Assembly (NCBI RefSeq): GCF_001661075.1
Contig: NZ_CP014870.1
Span: 6,415,501 to 6,479,500 of the forward strand
Origin: Pseudomonas silesiensis
GTDB lineage: Bacteria; Pseudomonadota; Gammaproteobacteria; Pseudomonadales; Pseudomonadaceae
Direction of reading: 5' to 3'
Length of the DNA: 64,000 nucleotides
Both the position numbers and the translations under genes were made by a program. The notes below the pieces were generated by a model, which was not told where the DNA came from, made no database searches, and saw only the letters and a list, made by a program, of their open reading frames with translations. Positions 47,417-56,703 of this stretch are shown here, in pieces. Numbering within the stretch: position 1 is the stretch's first letter; every line of letters starts with the position of its first letter.

Positions 47417-47947
47417 TCAGCGCCAGTTGAATTTCAGATACGTAGTGCTCAGCAAAGAGACGAGCTTCTGATCCACTGCATCCTGGTCACCGTCGTTATC
47501 CATATCGAAATGGATCAGCCAATCCAGCTTGCCATCATTGTCGGTGTCGTAGGCGGAAGCGGTGTAAACGATACTTTGATCCGAGGGTTTGCCGACGCCC
47601 TCATGAAAATGCAGGCGTACCGTATCTGACGAACCATCCGCGGCAAAGTCCTCTGTGAAAATTTTCAGATAGCGTGCCCAGGCATTACCGGAATTAAACC
47701 AGTTGAGCTGCAAAAAGGCGTCCGCAAACGATTTGAGCAGTCGCTCGTCTCTGCTGTTTTCCTTGCCATCGTTGTTCACGTCGCCGACCTGGAAATCAAC
47801 CTTGCCATCGGCGCTGACATCCAACGCATAGGCTTTGTGTACGAGCGTGTCTTCAACCCCGCTACTCTCTTCGAAAAAATGCAGGAATACCGTATCGGCC
47901 TTGCCGTTGCCGCCTCGGTCCTGGGCAGTTACTTTCAGATAACGCAT
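47417..47947 (-). CDS. Two-repeat protein with EF-hand/dockerin-like Ca loops
   Basis: 176 residues from the ATG at 47947; a TTG nine codons upstream is possible. Two ~85-residue repeats each start RYLK and end LQLNWF or LKFNWR. Each carries a run of Asp-rich loops (DVNNDGKENSRDE in the first; DTDNDGKLDW and DMDNDGDQDAVDQ in the second) typical of calcium-binding EF-hand/dockerin loops. There is no signal peptide. I do not recognise the family. It converges on the GTPase gene. Confidence 0.75.
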   Translation of the reverse strand: MRYLKVTAQDRGGNGKADTVFLHFFEESSGVEDTLVHKAYALDVSADGKVDFQVGDVNNDGKENSRDERLLKSFADAFLQLNWFNSGNAWARYLKIFTEDFAADGSSDTVRLHFHEGVGKPSDQSIVYTASAYDTDNDGKLDWLIHFDMDNDGDQDAVDQKLVSLLSTTYLKFNWR

Positions 47948-48053
47948 GCAGATATCTCTATGATGAAGGGCCAATCAAGCTAGCCCCTCCCGCTCGAACT
48001 CTCTGCACGAATAGTCTCTTTATTTCGTAGGGTATTTCAGCAGGATGGATCCT

Positions 48054-48620
48054 CTATGCCTCGCGGCCCAAGAGACCTGCAGCCTTGCGCTTCAACACCT
48101 CCATATCCATCACCGACACTCCCGTCTCCTTGGCCTGCTCATCCCACTGACGCATCCGCAGGCTGATCTCGCACAACGGATCCTGCTCGAACGCCTCAGC
48201 CTCTTCAGCGGTCATCACCCCACCCTGATATTCCAGGGTCCGGCGACTGGCTTCGCTCAAGCGCTCGTAGTACCCGGGCTCTTTGAGCGTCAGATAACGC
48301 TTGGCCTGGACGTGGTATTCCACCAGCCGCGCCATCCGCTCGCTGAAGCCTGCGCGCCGCAGGTAGTCCGCACCGAGGCGTTCATGGCTGACGACGCCAA
48401 AACCACCCATATTTTCGGCATTCTCGGCGGGACAGATATGGCCAATGTCATGAAAGAACGCCGCCAGCACCACTTCGTCATCATAGCCTTCGGCCATGGC
48501 CCGTTCGGCCGCCTGGGACATGTGCTCGATCTGCGACACCGGTTCGCCGATGTAGTCATCGGCGCCGAAACGCTCGTACAGCTCGAACACCTTGGCAACC
48601 ACTTGTTCGTTGCGGTGCAT
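48054..48620 (-). CDS. PhnZ-type HD-domain phosphonate oxygenase
   Basis: 188 residues from the ATG at 48620. Every PhnZ active-site residue I recall is present with an offset of one: Y23 and E26 (YIGEPVSQIEH), H33, H57-D58 (FFHDIGH), H79, H103 and K107. PhnZ is a mixed-valent diiron oxygenase that cleaves the C-P bond of hydroxy-aminoethylphosphonate; the related TmpB acts on the trimethyl form. It is the last gene after an ABC importer of the aminoethylphosphonate type. No PhnY/TmpA hydroxylase gene lies alongside. Confidence 0.88.
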   Translation of the reverse strand: MHRNEQVVAKVFELYERFGADDYIGEPVSQIEHMSQAAERAMAEGYDDEVVLAAFFHDIGHICPAENAENMGGFGVVSHERLGADYLRRAGFSERMARLVEYHVQAKRYLTLKEPGYYERLSEASRRTLEYQGGVMTAEEAEAFEQDPLCEISLRMRQWDEQAKETGVSVMDMEVLKRKAAGLLGREA

Positions 48621-48663
48621 CAGATGTCTCCTATGACGTGAATGTCGTTTTGAACTATAGACC

Positions 48664-48740
48664 GCCATCGCGAGCAGGCTCGCTCCCACAGGTTTTGTGA
48701 ACACCACGGCCCCTGTGGGAGCGAGCTTGCTCGCGATGAG
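48664..48740. repeat. REP inverted pair
   Basis: ATCGCGAGCAGGCTCGCTCC and CCTGTGGGAGCGAGCTTGCT, between the phnZ-like gene and the binding-protein gene. Confidence 0.9.
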
Positions 48741-48762
48741 GGCCTGTCAGCCAACAAAAATT

Positions 48763-49788
48763 TTACTTGGCAGCCACTTTCTCCGACTTGCCGTCATACC
48801 GCTTGCGCCACTCAGCCAGGATTTCATCGCGATTCTTCGACGCCCAGGCAAAGTCGTTCTTGATCAAACGCTGCTCATAATCCGCCGGCAATTCAGTCTG
48901 CGGCTTGGCAATCCCTGGCTGCGCGAGGACCGCGAAGTTTTCTTTATAAAGCTCCATCGCCGCCGGGCTCGCAGAGAAATCCGCCAGTTTTTTCGCCGCC
49001 TCTTCATGCGGCGTACCCTTGATCACTGCAGTGGCTTCGATCTCCCAGCCCAGGCCCTCTTTCGGCAGGATGATGTCCAGCGGCGCGCCCTGGCGTTTCA
49101 ACTGAACAGCCGGGTATTCAAAGGAAATACCAATCGGGAATTCACCCGAAGCCGCCAGCTTGCAAGGTTTGGAGCCGGAGTGAACGTACTGGCCGATGTT
49201 CTGGTGCAGGTCGTCCATGTACTGCCAGCCCTGTTTCTCGCCAAAGGTTTGCAACCAGGCACTGACGTCGAGGAAACCGGTGCCGGACGACGCAGGGTTA
49301 GGCATGACGATCTTGCCTTTGTACTCAGGCTTGGTCAGGTCCTGCCAGCTCACCGGTTTGCTCAGACCCTGCTTTTCAGCTTCGATAGTGTTGAAGCAAA
49401 TAGTCGCTGCCCACACGTCCATGCCGACCCAGGCCGGCGGATTGGCGGCGTCGCGGTAGTTGACGCCGATCTTGCCCAGGTCCTGCGGTGCATAGCTTTG
49501 CAGCATGCCTTGCTGATCAAGGATCGCCAGGCTCGACGCCGCCAGGCCCCAGACCGCGTCAGCTTGCGGGCGGGCTTTTTCGGCCAGCAGCTTGGCGGTG
49601 ATGATGCCGGTGGAATCGCGCACCCACTTGATCTCGACGTCCGGGTTGGCCTTTTCGAAGGCTTGCTTGTAGGTCTTCAGTTGTTCGGCTTCGAGGGCGG
49701 TGTACACCGTCAACTCGGTTTTCGCCGCGAAAGCGTTCAGGCTGAAAGCGGTGAGGACAGCAGCGGCCAGGGCCAAAGGCTTGAACAT
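48763..49788 (-). CDS. ABC transporter substrate-binding protein (2-aminoethylphosphonate type)
   Basis: 341 residues from the ATG at 49788. The signal peptide is MFKPLALAAAVLTAFSLNAFA, followed by TELTVYTALEAEQLKTYKQAF. This is the iron/phosphonate-type binding fold of the PhnS2/AepX group. The longer open frame is spurious. It is placed between the permease and phnZ-like genes, so it likely brings 2-aminoethylphosphonate or a methylated form to the permease. Confidence 0.88.
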   Translation of the reverse strand: MFKPLALAAAVLTAFSLNAFAAKTELTVYTALEAEQLKTYKQAFEKANPDVEIKWVRDSTGIITAKLLAEKARPQADAVWGLAASSLAILDQQGMLQSYAPQDLGKIGVNYRDAANPPAWVGMDVWAATICFNTIEAEKQGLSKPVSWQDLTKPEYKGKIVMPNPASSGTGFLDVSAWLQTFGEKQGWQYMDDLHQNIGQYVHSGSKPCKLAASGEFPIGISFEYPAVQLKRQGAPLDIILPKEGLGWEIEATAVIKGTPHEEAAKKLADFSASPAAMELYKENFAVLAQPGIAKPQTELPADYEQRLIKNDFAWASKNRDEILAEWRKRYDGKSEKVAAK

Positions 49789-49820
49789 GGTGCAATTCCT
49801 GTGTGAGTTGAAGGTATGAA

Positions 49821-51545
49821 TCAATGGCCGGGCGCGGTCTGCCGCCAGGCTTGGGAGCGGCGCAGCAAGCCGCGCGAAGCCCACGCCAGCAGCAGGGACA
49901 CGCCCGCCGAAGTGAACAGAATCAGGGTCGACATGGCCGCCGCGCCGCCGACGTTGCCGGCGTCGTCCATGTTCAGCACCGCGACCGCCGCGAGGATGGT
50001 GTCCGGGCTGTAGAGGAAGATCGCTGCCGAGACGGTGGTCATGGCCGAAACGAACAGGTAGCGCACGATGTCCAGCAGCGCCGGCAGGCAAATCGGTACC
50101 GTCACGCGCAGGTAGTGCCGATACAGCGGGGCCTTGAGCGACAGCGCGGCGGCCTCGAACTCGGCGTCGAGCTGGCGCAGCGCGGTGGTGGCGGTCATTT
50201 GCGCGGTGGTCAGATAGTGCGCAATGGTGCAGACCACCAGCAGGGTCATGGTCCCGTAGAGCACATGCAACGGGTTGCCGGTCAGGTTGAAAAAGAAGAC
50301 GTAACCCAGGCCCAGCACCAGGCCCGGCACTGCCATTGGTACGAAACTGAGCATGCGCAGTGTCAGATTCAGCCCACGCTGGCCCTTGGTTTTTTCCATC
50401 AGATAGGCGCCGGTGAAGATCAGCACGCTGCCGATCAACGCCGTGCACAACGCCATCTTCACGCTGTTGCCATAGGCCAGCCAGCCACCGCCGGCCGTGT
50501 CGTTGAACTGGTAATGGTTGAGCGACAGCGACAGGTTGTACGGCCAGAATTTGACCAGCGACGAGAACACCGCCATGCCGAATACCAGCAGCAATACTGC
50601 ACAGATCAGGACCACGATGGCCAAGTAGCAACCGTCGCGCAGTTTCGACGGTGCCGGCTGAAAGACTTGCGCCCGACCGCTCATGGAATCGCCGTGACGT
50701 CGACGCAGCCAGGCATCGACACTGAAGCTGAACAGCGCCGGCAACAGCAGGACCATGCCGATCAAGGCGCCGCGACCGAATTGTTGCTGGCCGACCACGG
50801 CTTTGTAGGCTTCCAGCGCCAGCACCTGATAGTCGCCACCCACCACTACGGGCACGCCGAAGTCGGTGATGGTCAGGGTGAACACCAGACAGAACGCGGC
50901 GAACACCGCCTGACGCGTCGCCGGCCAGGTGATGCTGCGAAAAGCTTTTGCAGGACTGGCGCCCATGCTGGAAGCGGCATCGAACAGTCGTGCATCCGCC
51001 AGGGACAGGGCCGACAGCAAAATCATCAAGGCATGGGGGAAGGTGTAGATGACCTCGCCCAGCACAATGCCCCAGAAGCCGTAGATGTTGTCCGAGAGCA
51101 AACCGCGCAGCATGCCCTGGTTGCCGAACAGATAAACCAGTGCAATCCCCGGCAGCATCGACGGCGCCATCAGGGGCAACAGTGACATCCCGCGCCAGAT
51201 GCCCTTGCCGGGAATCAATGTGCGTTGCAAGGCGTAGGCAAACAGGTAAGCCAGGGGTACGACAATCGCCGCGACGCTGAGGGAAACCTTGAGGCTATTG
51301 CCCAGCAGCCAGTGGAAGTTGGCACTGGTCACCAATTCGCGGGCGGCGACCAGACCACCGCCCTGCCCGGCTTCCGGGCTGAAGCCGCGCCAGAAGATCG
51401 CCAGCAACGGCATCAGTACCGCAATGCCGAGCAATACCAACAAAAGAATTTTGCCGCCGACCACGAACACCCGGTCGCCGATCTCGGCACGGGAAGCCTG
51501 CCGAACCTGCTTGTGCGGCATCGGCAGCGCGATGTTCACGCTCAT
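49821..51545 (-). CDS. ABC transporter permease, fused two-domain (aminoethylphosphonate type)
   Basis: 574 residues with about 12 membrane helices. It is a fusion of two binding-protein-dependent permease domains, each with an EAA-like loop (ASSMGASPAKAFRSITWPATR at ~190-210, and AALSLKAPLYRHYLRVTVPIC near 470). This matches the long PhnU2/AepW permeases. Its start overlaps the ATPase stop by one base. Confidence 0.88.
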   Translation of the reverse strand: MSVNIALPMPHKQVRQASRAEIGDRVFVVGGKILLLVLLGIAVLMPLLAIFWRGFSPEAGQGGGLVAARELVTSANFHWLLGNSLKVSLSVAAIVVPLAYLFAYALQRTLIPGKGIWRGMSLLPLMAPSMLPGIALVYLFGNQGMLRGLLSDNIYGFWGIVLGEVIYTFPHALMILLSALSLADARLFDAASSMGASPAKAFRSITWPATRQAVFAAFCLVFTLTITDFGVPVVVGGDYQVLALEAYKAVVGQQQFGRGALIGMVLLLPALFSFSVDAWLRRRHGDSMSGRAQVFQPAPSKLRDGCYLAIVVLICAVLLLVFGMAVFSSLVKFWPYNLSLSLNHYQFNDTAGGGWLAYGNSVKMALCTALIGSVLIFTGAYLMEKTKGQRGLNLTLRMLSFVPMAVPGLVLGLGYVFFFNLTGNPLHVLYGTMTLLVVCTIAHYLTTAQMTATTALRQLDAEFEAAALSLKAPLYRHYLRVTVPICLPALLDIVRYLFVSAMTTVSAAIFLYSPDTILAAVAVLNMDDAGNVGGAAAMSTLILFTSAGVSLLLAWASRGLLRRSQAWRQTAPGH

Positions 51546-52621
51546 CAGGCAAACACCTGCAGGCTGTGTGGAGGCAAGGCCACCATGATCTGCTGCGCCC
51601 CCAGACGCGGCATGGCTTCCGGCGCCAGCTCCGCCAGCAACGCATGGCCTGGCAGCTGATCGAGCTCAAAACTCATGCGGCAGCGGTTACCGAGGAAGGT
51701 GATCTCGCGGACCTTGGCCGGGAACAGGTTTTCTTCATGCACCGGCGGGTTGACGTTGATGGCTTCCGGGCGGCAGAACAGGCGACCCGAGGCGGCTTTG
51801 GCGCTGCCTTCGGCCAGGCGCATGTTCATCCCGCCGACCTGCGCATGGCTGTCGCTGCTGCGGCTGAACGGCAGCCAGTTGCCTTGGCCGACAAACTCCG
51901 CCACAAAGGGTGTGGCCGGTCGGTCGTAGATTTCCTGCGGCGTGGCGTATTGCTCGACCTTGCCGTTGTTCATCACGGCGATGCGGTCGGCCATCAGCAT
52001 GGCTTCGTCCTGATTGTGGGTAACCATCAGGGTGGTGATGCCAAGGTTGCGCTGCAGCTGGCGCAATTCGGTGCACAGATGCTCGCGGACCCGGGCGTCC
52101 AGTGCCGACATTGGCTCATCCAGCAACAACAGGGACGGTGCCGGCGCCAAGGCCCGTGCCAGGGCAACGCGTTGCTGTTGGCCGCCGGACAATTGGCCCG
52201 GGAATTTCTTTTCGCTGCCGATCAGGCCGACCAACTCCAGCATCTGACCGACTCGCTTGCGCACTTCGTCTCGACCACTGCCGGCGAGGCCGTAGGCAAT
52301 GTTCGCTTCGACCGTGAGATTGGGGAATAGCGCGTAGGACTGGAACAGAATGCCGTAGTCCCGGGCCTGAGGTGCCAGGCGGGAAACGTCGCGGTCACCG
52401 AGATACAACTCACCGCTGTCCTGCTGTTCAAGGCCGGCGATGCAGCGCAGCAACGTGGTTTTGCCGCAGCCCGACGGACCGAGCAGACACACCAGCTCAC
52501 CGGCCGCCACGTCGATGGACACGTTATCCAGCGCGGTGAAGGCGCCGAAGCGCTTCTGCACGCCGCGCACTTTCATCGGGGCGCCGGGGTTGGTCAGGGC
52601 AGTTGCGATCGAGTGGTTCAT
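51545..52621 (-). CDS. ABC transporter ATP-binding protein (aminoethylphosphonate type)
   Basis: 358 residues with Walker A GPSGCGKTT (~49-57), signature LSGGQQQRVALARA and Walker B LLLDEPMSALD. A C-terminal TOBE-like region starts around 260. It energises the adjacent permease and corresponds to PhnT2/AepV. First gene of the transporter operon, with the LysR gene upstream in the same direction. Confidence 0.9.
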   Translation of the reverse strand: MNHSIATALTNPGAPMKVRGVQKRFGAFTALDNVSIDVAAGELVCLLGPSGCGKTTLLRCIAGLEQQDSGELYLGDRDVSRLAPQARDYGILFQSYALFPNLTVEANIAYGLAGSGRDEVRKRVGQMLELVGLIGSEKKFPGQLSGGQQQRVALARALAPAPSLLLLDEPMSALDARVREHLCTELRQLQRNLGITTLMVTHNQDEAMLMADRIAVMNNGKVEQYATPQEIYDRPATPFVAEFVGQGNWLPFSRSSDSHAQVGGMNMRLAEGSAKAASGRLFCRPEAINVNPPVHEENLFPAKVREITFLGNRCRMSFELDQLPGHALLAELAPEAMPRLGAQQIMVALPPHSLQVFA

Positions 52622-52753
52622 GAACAGGCCTCATCAAGCAGATGAAGGCCATCCTAGGGAGGTAATGCGTACGTCATGTGGCAGTGAGGCAAAAATGGCT
52701 GATAGTGGTATTCGTGGATTTGAGTTGGGCTGGGTTATAGGTTGCCTGGACCG

Positions 52754-52860
52754 ACGCCTTCGCGGGCAAGCCCGCTCCCACAGGGTTCGGTGGTGTTCAC
52801 AAATCTGGCGCTCGCCACCGAACCCTGTGGGAGCGGGCTTGTCGGATCGCCGCACCGCCG
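52754..52860. repeat. REP inverted pair
   Basis: CTTCGCGGGCAAGCCCGCTC and CCTGTGGGAGCGGGCTTGTC, between the ATPase and LysR genes, suggesting the regulator has its own transcript. Confidence 0.9.
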
Positions 52861-52889
52861 CGATTAGGCCCGTGCAGGCACTGAAGATT

Positions 52890-53753
52890 TCAGACTGGCG
52901 CCATTTCCTGCGCCAACCCCAGAAACGCAGCCGGTAACCGCGCGCCCTTGCGCTCCTTGAGGCAATACAAATACTCAGGAATCTGCGGCGCATTCTCGAT
53001 GGTCAACACCCGCAATTGTGGATCATGGGGCACTTCCTGCCGGGCGATGATGCTGATCCCGATGTTGCGCAACACCGCTTCACGGATCGATTCACGGCTG
53101 CCAATCTCCAGCAACGGCCCGAAACTCACTCCGGCGCTGGTCAGCAACTCTTCAGTCAACCGTCGCGTGGTCGAGCCCGACTCCCGCATCAACAGGGTAT
53201 GCCCGGCCAACGCCGTCAGCGGCACATGATCGTGAACCGCCAGCGGATGATTGCGATGCACCGCCAACACCAGCGGATCGCTGCCGAGCACCCGGCGAAT
53301 CAGGCGCGCATCCTCGAGCAACTGCGAGGACGCCGCGACATCCACCCGATAATCCTCAAGCGCCTCGAGCACTTGCTGGGAATTGCCGATTTCCACCGAC
53401 ACTTCCACCTGCGGCAAGCGCTCGCGAAAGGTCTTCACCAGATCGAGAATGTAATACGGTGCAGTGGCGGCGATGCGCAACGTGCCCTGAACCTGACCGC
53501 TATTGCGCAGAAAGAATTCGATATCGGCCTCTTGCTGCAACAGCGCCTTGACCATCGGCAGCAACCGCGCGCCTTCATCGCTGAGGCTCAGGCGGCGGCC
53601 GCCGCGGTAAAACAGTTCTACCGAGTACTGACTTTCCAGATTGCGTATCTGGGTGGTCACAGTGGGTTGGCTAAGGCCAAGCTTTTTTGCCGCCAGGGTT
53701 ATGCTGCCCAGGCGGGCAACCATGTAAAACGCCTTCAGCTCGGCACTCAGCAC
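52890..53753 (-). CDS. LysR-type regulator of phosphonate uptake
   Basis: 287 residues. The N-terminal winged helix-turn-helix (ITLAAKKLGLSQPTVTTQIRNLE at ~17-39) is followed by a LysR co-inducer domain. It matches the LysR subgroup normally linked to aminoethylphosphonate transport genes, and its position upstream of the transporter fits control of that operon. The ligand is not visible from sequence. Confidence 0.87.
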   Translation of the reverse strand: MLSAELKAFYMVARLGSITLAAKKLGLSQPTVTTQIRNLESQYSVELFYRGGRRLSLSDEGARLLPMVKALLQQEADIEFFLRNSGQVQGTLRIAATAPYYILDLVKTFRERLPQVEVSVEIGNSQQVLEALEDYRVDVAASSQLLEDARLIRRVLGSDPLVLAVHRNHPLAVHDHVPLTALAGHTLLMRESGSTTRRLTEELLTSAGVSFGPLLEIGSRESIREAVLRNIGISIIARQEVPHDPQLRVLTIENAPQIPEYLYCLKERKGARLPAAFLGLAQEMAPV

Positions 53754-53769
53754 AGCCTTCCCTCATAGT

Positions 53770-56034
53770 TTATTTGCGCAACAGGCGCAAACCGTTGAAC
53801 ACCACCAGCAGGCTCACGCCCATGTCGGCAAACACCGCCATCCACATGGTGGCGATCCCGGCGAAGGTTACCCCAAGAAAGATCGCCTTGATCACCAATG
53901 CCAGGGCAATGTTCTGCTTCAGAATGCGCGAAGTCTGACGGGACAAACGGATGAAGGCCGGGATCTTGCGCAGATCATCGTCCATCAAGGCAACATCAGC
54001 GGTCTCGATGGCGGTATCGGTGCCCGCGGCGGCCATGGCGAAACCGATCTCGGCGCGGGCCAGTGCCGGAGCGTCATTGATGCCGTCGCCGACCATGCCC
54101 ACTCTATGACCCTGCGCATACAGCGCTTCGATGGCTTGCAGCTTGTCCGTTGGCAGTAGATCGCCTCGGGCCTGATCGATACCGACTTGCGCGGCAATGG
54201 CCTGGGCGGTGTGAACGTTGTCGCCGGTGAGCATCAGGGTTTTGACGCCCAGGTCATGCAGTTGCTGGATGGCTTCGCGGCTGGATGCCTTCACCGTGTC
54301 CGCCACCGCGAACAGTGCCAGCGGGCCGGATTTGTCGAGCAACAGCACCACGGATTTACCCTGTTTTTCCAGGGCGAACAGCTGCTCTTCCAGCGCAGGC
54401 GAGCACAGGCCTAAATCCTCCACCAGTCGGTGGTTGCCCAAGTGGTAGGTCTGACCGTTGATCTCGCCGCGCACACCCCGGCCGCCGAGTGCCTCGAAGT
54501 TATCCACAATCAATGGCGCAGAGGGTTTATCCACAGCTGCATTGGCGATGGCCATCGACACCGGGTGATCCGAGCGACCGGCCAGCGCCGCGGCAATGGC
54601 CGGGGCCGATTCGTCGGCGGTCGGATCGAGAGACACATAATCGGTTTGCACCGGCTTGCCGTGAGTCAGGGTGCCAGTCTTGTCCAGGGCCAGGTAGTCA
54701 AGCTTGTAACCGCCCTCCAGATACACGCCACCCTTGACCAGGATCCCTTTGCGCGCCGCCGCCGCGAGGCCGCTGACGATGGTCACGGGGGTGGAAATCA
54801 CCAGTGCGCAGGGGCAAGCGACCACCAGCAACACCAGGGCGCGGTAGATCCAGTCGAACCACAACGCCCCCATGAACAGCGGCGGAATGACGGCCACAGC
54901 CAAGGCCAGGACGAACACGGCCGGTGTGTAGATTGTCGAGAATATGTCGACGAAACGCTGGGTGGGCGCCCGCGCGCCCTGGGCCTGTTCGACGGCGTGG
55001 ATGATTCGCGCCAGGGTCGAATGGTTGGCTGCGGCAGTCACTGCGTATTCCAGGGAACCCGACTGATTGATGGTGCCGGCGAACACCTTGTCGCCAATGG
55101 CCTTCTCGACCGGCAGGCTTTCGCCGGTGATCGGCGCCTGGTCGATGGTCGAACTGCCCGAAACCACTTCGCCGTCCAGACCGATTCGCTCGCCGGGACG
55201 CACTCGCACTCTCGTACCCAGCTCGATGGTTTTGACGTCCTGCGTTACCCAGCTGCCATCGGCCTGCTGCACGGTGGCCTGTTCCGGGGTCATTTGCATC
55301 AGGCCGCTGATGGCATTGCGTGCCCGGTCCAGCGACCTGGCTTCGATCAGCTCGGCCACGGTAAACAGGAACATCACCATCGCCGCTTCTGGCCACTGGC
55401 CGATCAGGATTGCGCCAGTCACCGCAATGCTCATCAGCGCATTGATGTTCAGGTTGAGGTTTTTGAGCGCAATCCAGCCCTTCTTATAGGTACCGAGGCC
55501 GCCGCTGAGGATCGAGACCAGCGCAATGACGGCCACCACCCAGTCGGGTGCGGCACTGGTGAAGTGGATCACCTCGGCAAAAACTGCGGTGACACCGGAC
55601 AGCGCCAACGGCCACCAGGGCTTTTTCCCGGGAGTCGGTGCCGGCGCATCCACGCCCTCCTCCAGCGGCTCGGCCTGCATGCCCAGCGACTTGATCGCGT
55701 CGATGATCGGCGCGGTGTCCGGCAGGTTATGGGTCACCCCCAACACGCGGTTGATCAAGTTGAATTCAAGCTGTTGCACACCCGCCAGTTTGCCCAACCT
55801 GTTCTGGATCAGCGACTGTTCGGTCGGACAGTCCATTGCCTCGATACGGAAACTGCTCAGCCGCGCGTCGGCGGTCGGCGCTTCGCTCAATTGGACCAGC
55901 GCAGGCGCCGCTGCTGCAGACGAACAGCAGGCATCACCATGAGCGCCATGCACATGCTGAGGAACGGGCTTGAGTTTGCTGCTGCAGCAATCGTCTGCGG
56001 CATCGGGCTTGTGGGTATGCAGGGAATCGCTCAT
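53770..56034 (-). CDS. cadA: Cd2+/Zn2+/Pb2+-exporting P-type ATPase
   Basis: 754 residues, P1B-type ATPase. The N-terminus is His/Cys-rich (HTHKPDAADDCCSSK ... DACCSS), followed by a heavy-metal-associated domain with MDCPTEQS. The membrane CPC motif VACPCALVIS (~400) and phosphorylation site DKTGTLTHG follow, with a hinge of GDGINDAPALA. It pumps Zn, Cd or Pb out of the cytoplasm. Divergent from cadR across a MerR-type operator. Confidence 0.95.
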   Translation of the reverse strand: MSDSLHTHKPDAADDCCSSKLKPVPQHVHGAHGDACCSSAAAAPALVQLSEAPTADARLSSFRIEAMDCPTEQSLIQNRLGKLAGVQQLEFNLINRVLGVTHNLPDTAPIIDAIKSLGMQAEPLEEGVDAPAPTPGKKPWWPLALSGVTAVFAEVIHFTSAAPDWVVAVIALVSILSGGLGTYKKGWIALKNLNLNINALMSIAVTGAILIGQWPEAAMVMFLFTVAELIEARSLDRARNAISGLMQMTPEQATVQQADGSWVTQDVKTIELGTRVRVRPGERIGLDGEVVSGSSTIDQAPITGESLPVEKAIGDKVFAGTINQSGSLEYAVTAAANHSTLARIIHAVEQAQGARAPTQRFVDIFSTIYTPAVFVLALAVAVIPPLFMGALWFDWIYRALVLLVVACPCALVISTPVTIVSGLAAAARKGILVKGGVYLEGGYKLDYLALDKTGTLTHGKPVQTDYVSLDPTADESAPAIAAALAGRSDHPVSMAIANAAVDKPSAPLIVDNFEALGGRGVRGEINGQTYHLGNHRLVEDLGLCSPALEEQLFALEKQGKSVVLLLDKSGPLALFAVADTVKASSREAIQQLHDLGVKTLMLTGDNVHTAQAIAAQVGIDQARGDLLPTDKLQAIEALYAQGHRVGMVGDGINDAPALARAEIGFAMAAAGTDTAIETADVALMDDDLRKIPAFIRLSRQTSRILKQNIALALVIKAIFLGVTFAGIATMWMAVFADMGVSLLVVFNGLRLLRK

Positions 56035-56070
56035 TGGTTACGTCCATGAAGGTGCCTGTTGCCAAGTAAA

Positions 56071-56093
56071 GACCCTGTAGCCACTATAGGGTC
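56071..56093. promoter_or_regulatory. CadR (MerR-type) operator and cadA promoter
   Basis: GACCCTGTAGCCACTATAGG continuing to GTC forms the dyad GACCCT-TAG...CTA-AGGGTC. On the minus strand TTGACC (56095-56090) acts as -35, and a 19-bp spacer to TTTACT gives the overlong spacing of MerR-activated promoters driving cadA. Confidence 0.8.
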
Positions 56094-56118
56094 AAGCATC
56101 CTTTTGGAGATTGTCGCG

Positions 56119-56568
56119 ATGAAAATAGGAGAACTGGCGAAACTCACCGACTGCGCCGTGGAAACCATCCGCTATTACGAGCGGGAAAACCTGCTGCCGG
56201 AACCGGCCCGCAGCGACGGTAACTATCGCGTCTACACCCAGGCCCATGCCGAGCGCCTGACCTTCATTCGCAACTGCCGCACCCTCGACATGACCCTCGA
56301 GGAAATCCGCAGCCTGTTGACCTTGCGCGACAGCCCGCAGGATCAGTGCGAAAGCGTGAATGCGCTGATCGATGAGCACATCCATCACGTCAAGGCGCGG
56401 ATCGATGGGTTGCTGGCGTTGCAAACGCAGTTGATCGACCTGCGCCAACGCTGCGGCGAAGGGCCGGATATCGATCAGTGCGGGATTTTGCAGCGGTTGG
56501 AGGTGAGTGGCGGGGTTGTGGCGACGGAGACGGAGCATTCCCATGTGGGCCGTAGTCACGGCCACTAA
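56119..56568 (+). CDS. cadR: MerR-family heavy-metal regulator CadR
   Basis: 149 residues from the ATG at 56119. A MerR helix-turn-helix (IGELAKLTDCAVETIRYYERENLLPEP) is followed by a dimer helix and metal cysteines (C77 region DQCESVN; RCGEGPDIDQCG). The C-terminal His-rich tail (TEHSHVGRSHGH) is typical of CadR. It senses Cd, Zn or Pb and controls cadA through the intervening dyad. Confidence 0.95.
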   Translation: MKIGELAKLTDCAVETIRYYERENLLPEPARSDGNYRVYTQAHAERLTFIRNCRTLDMTLEEIRSLLTLRDSPQDQCESVNALIDEHIHHVKARIDGLLALQTQLIDLRQRCGEGPDIDQCGILQRLEVSGGVVATETEHSHVGRSHGH

Positions 56569-56582
56569 ACACACCACATACC

Positions 56583-56691
56583 CCCTGTAGGAGCGAGCTT
56601 GCTCGCGATGGACGTGAACGATGACGCGGGGCAGCCTGGAAAAATGCGGCGCCTTCAAATCCATCGCGAGCAAGCTCGCTCCTACAGGGGT
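56583..56691. repeat. REP inverted pair
   Basis: CCTGTAGGAGCGAGCTTGCT and GCAAGCTCGCTCCTACAGGG, between the convergent cadR and thyA genes. Confidence 0.9.
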
Positions 56692-56703
56692 ATGCGTTGA
56701 AGC

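Noticed and set aside
48763..50631. A 622-residue fusion frame upstream of the binding-protein gene
   Set aside because: The first ~280 residues are out-of-frame reading of the permease gene; the signal peptide begins at 49788.
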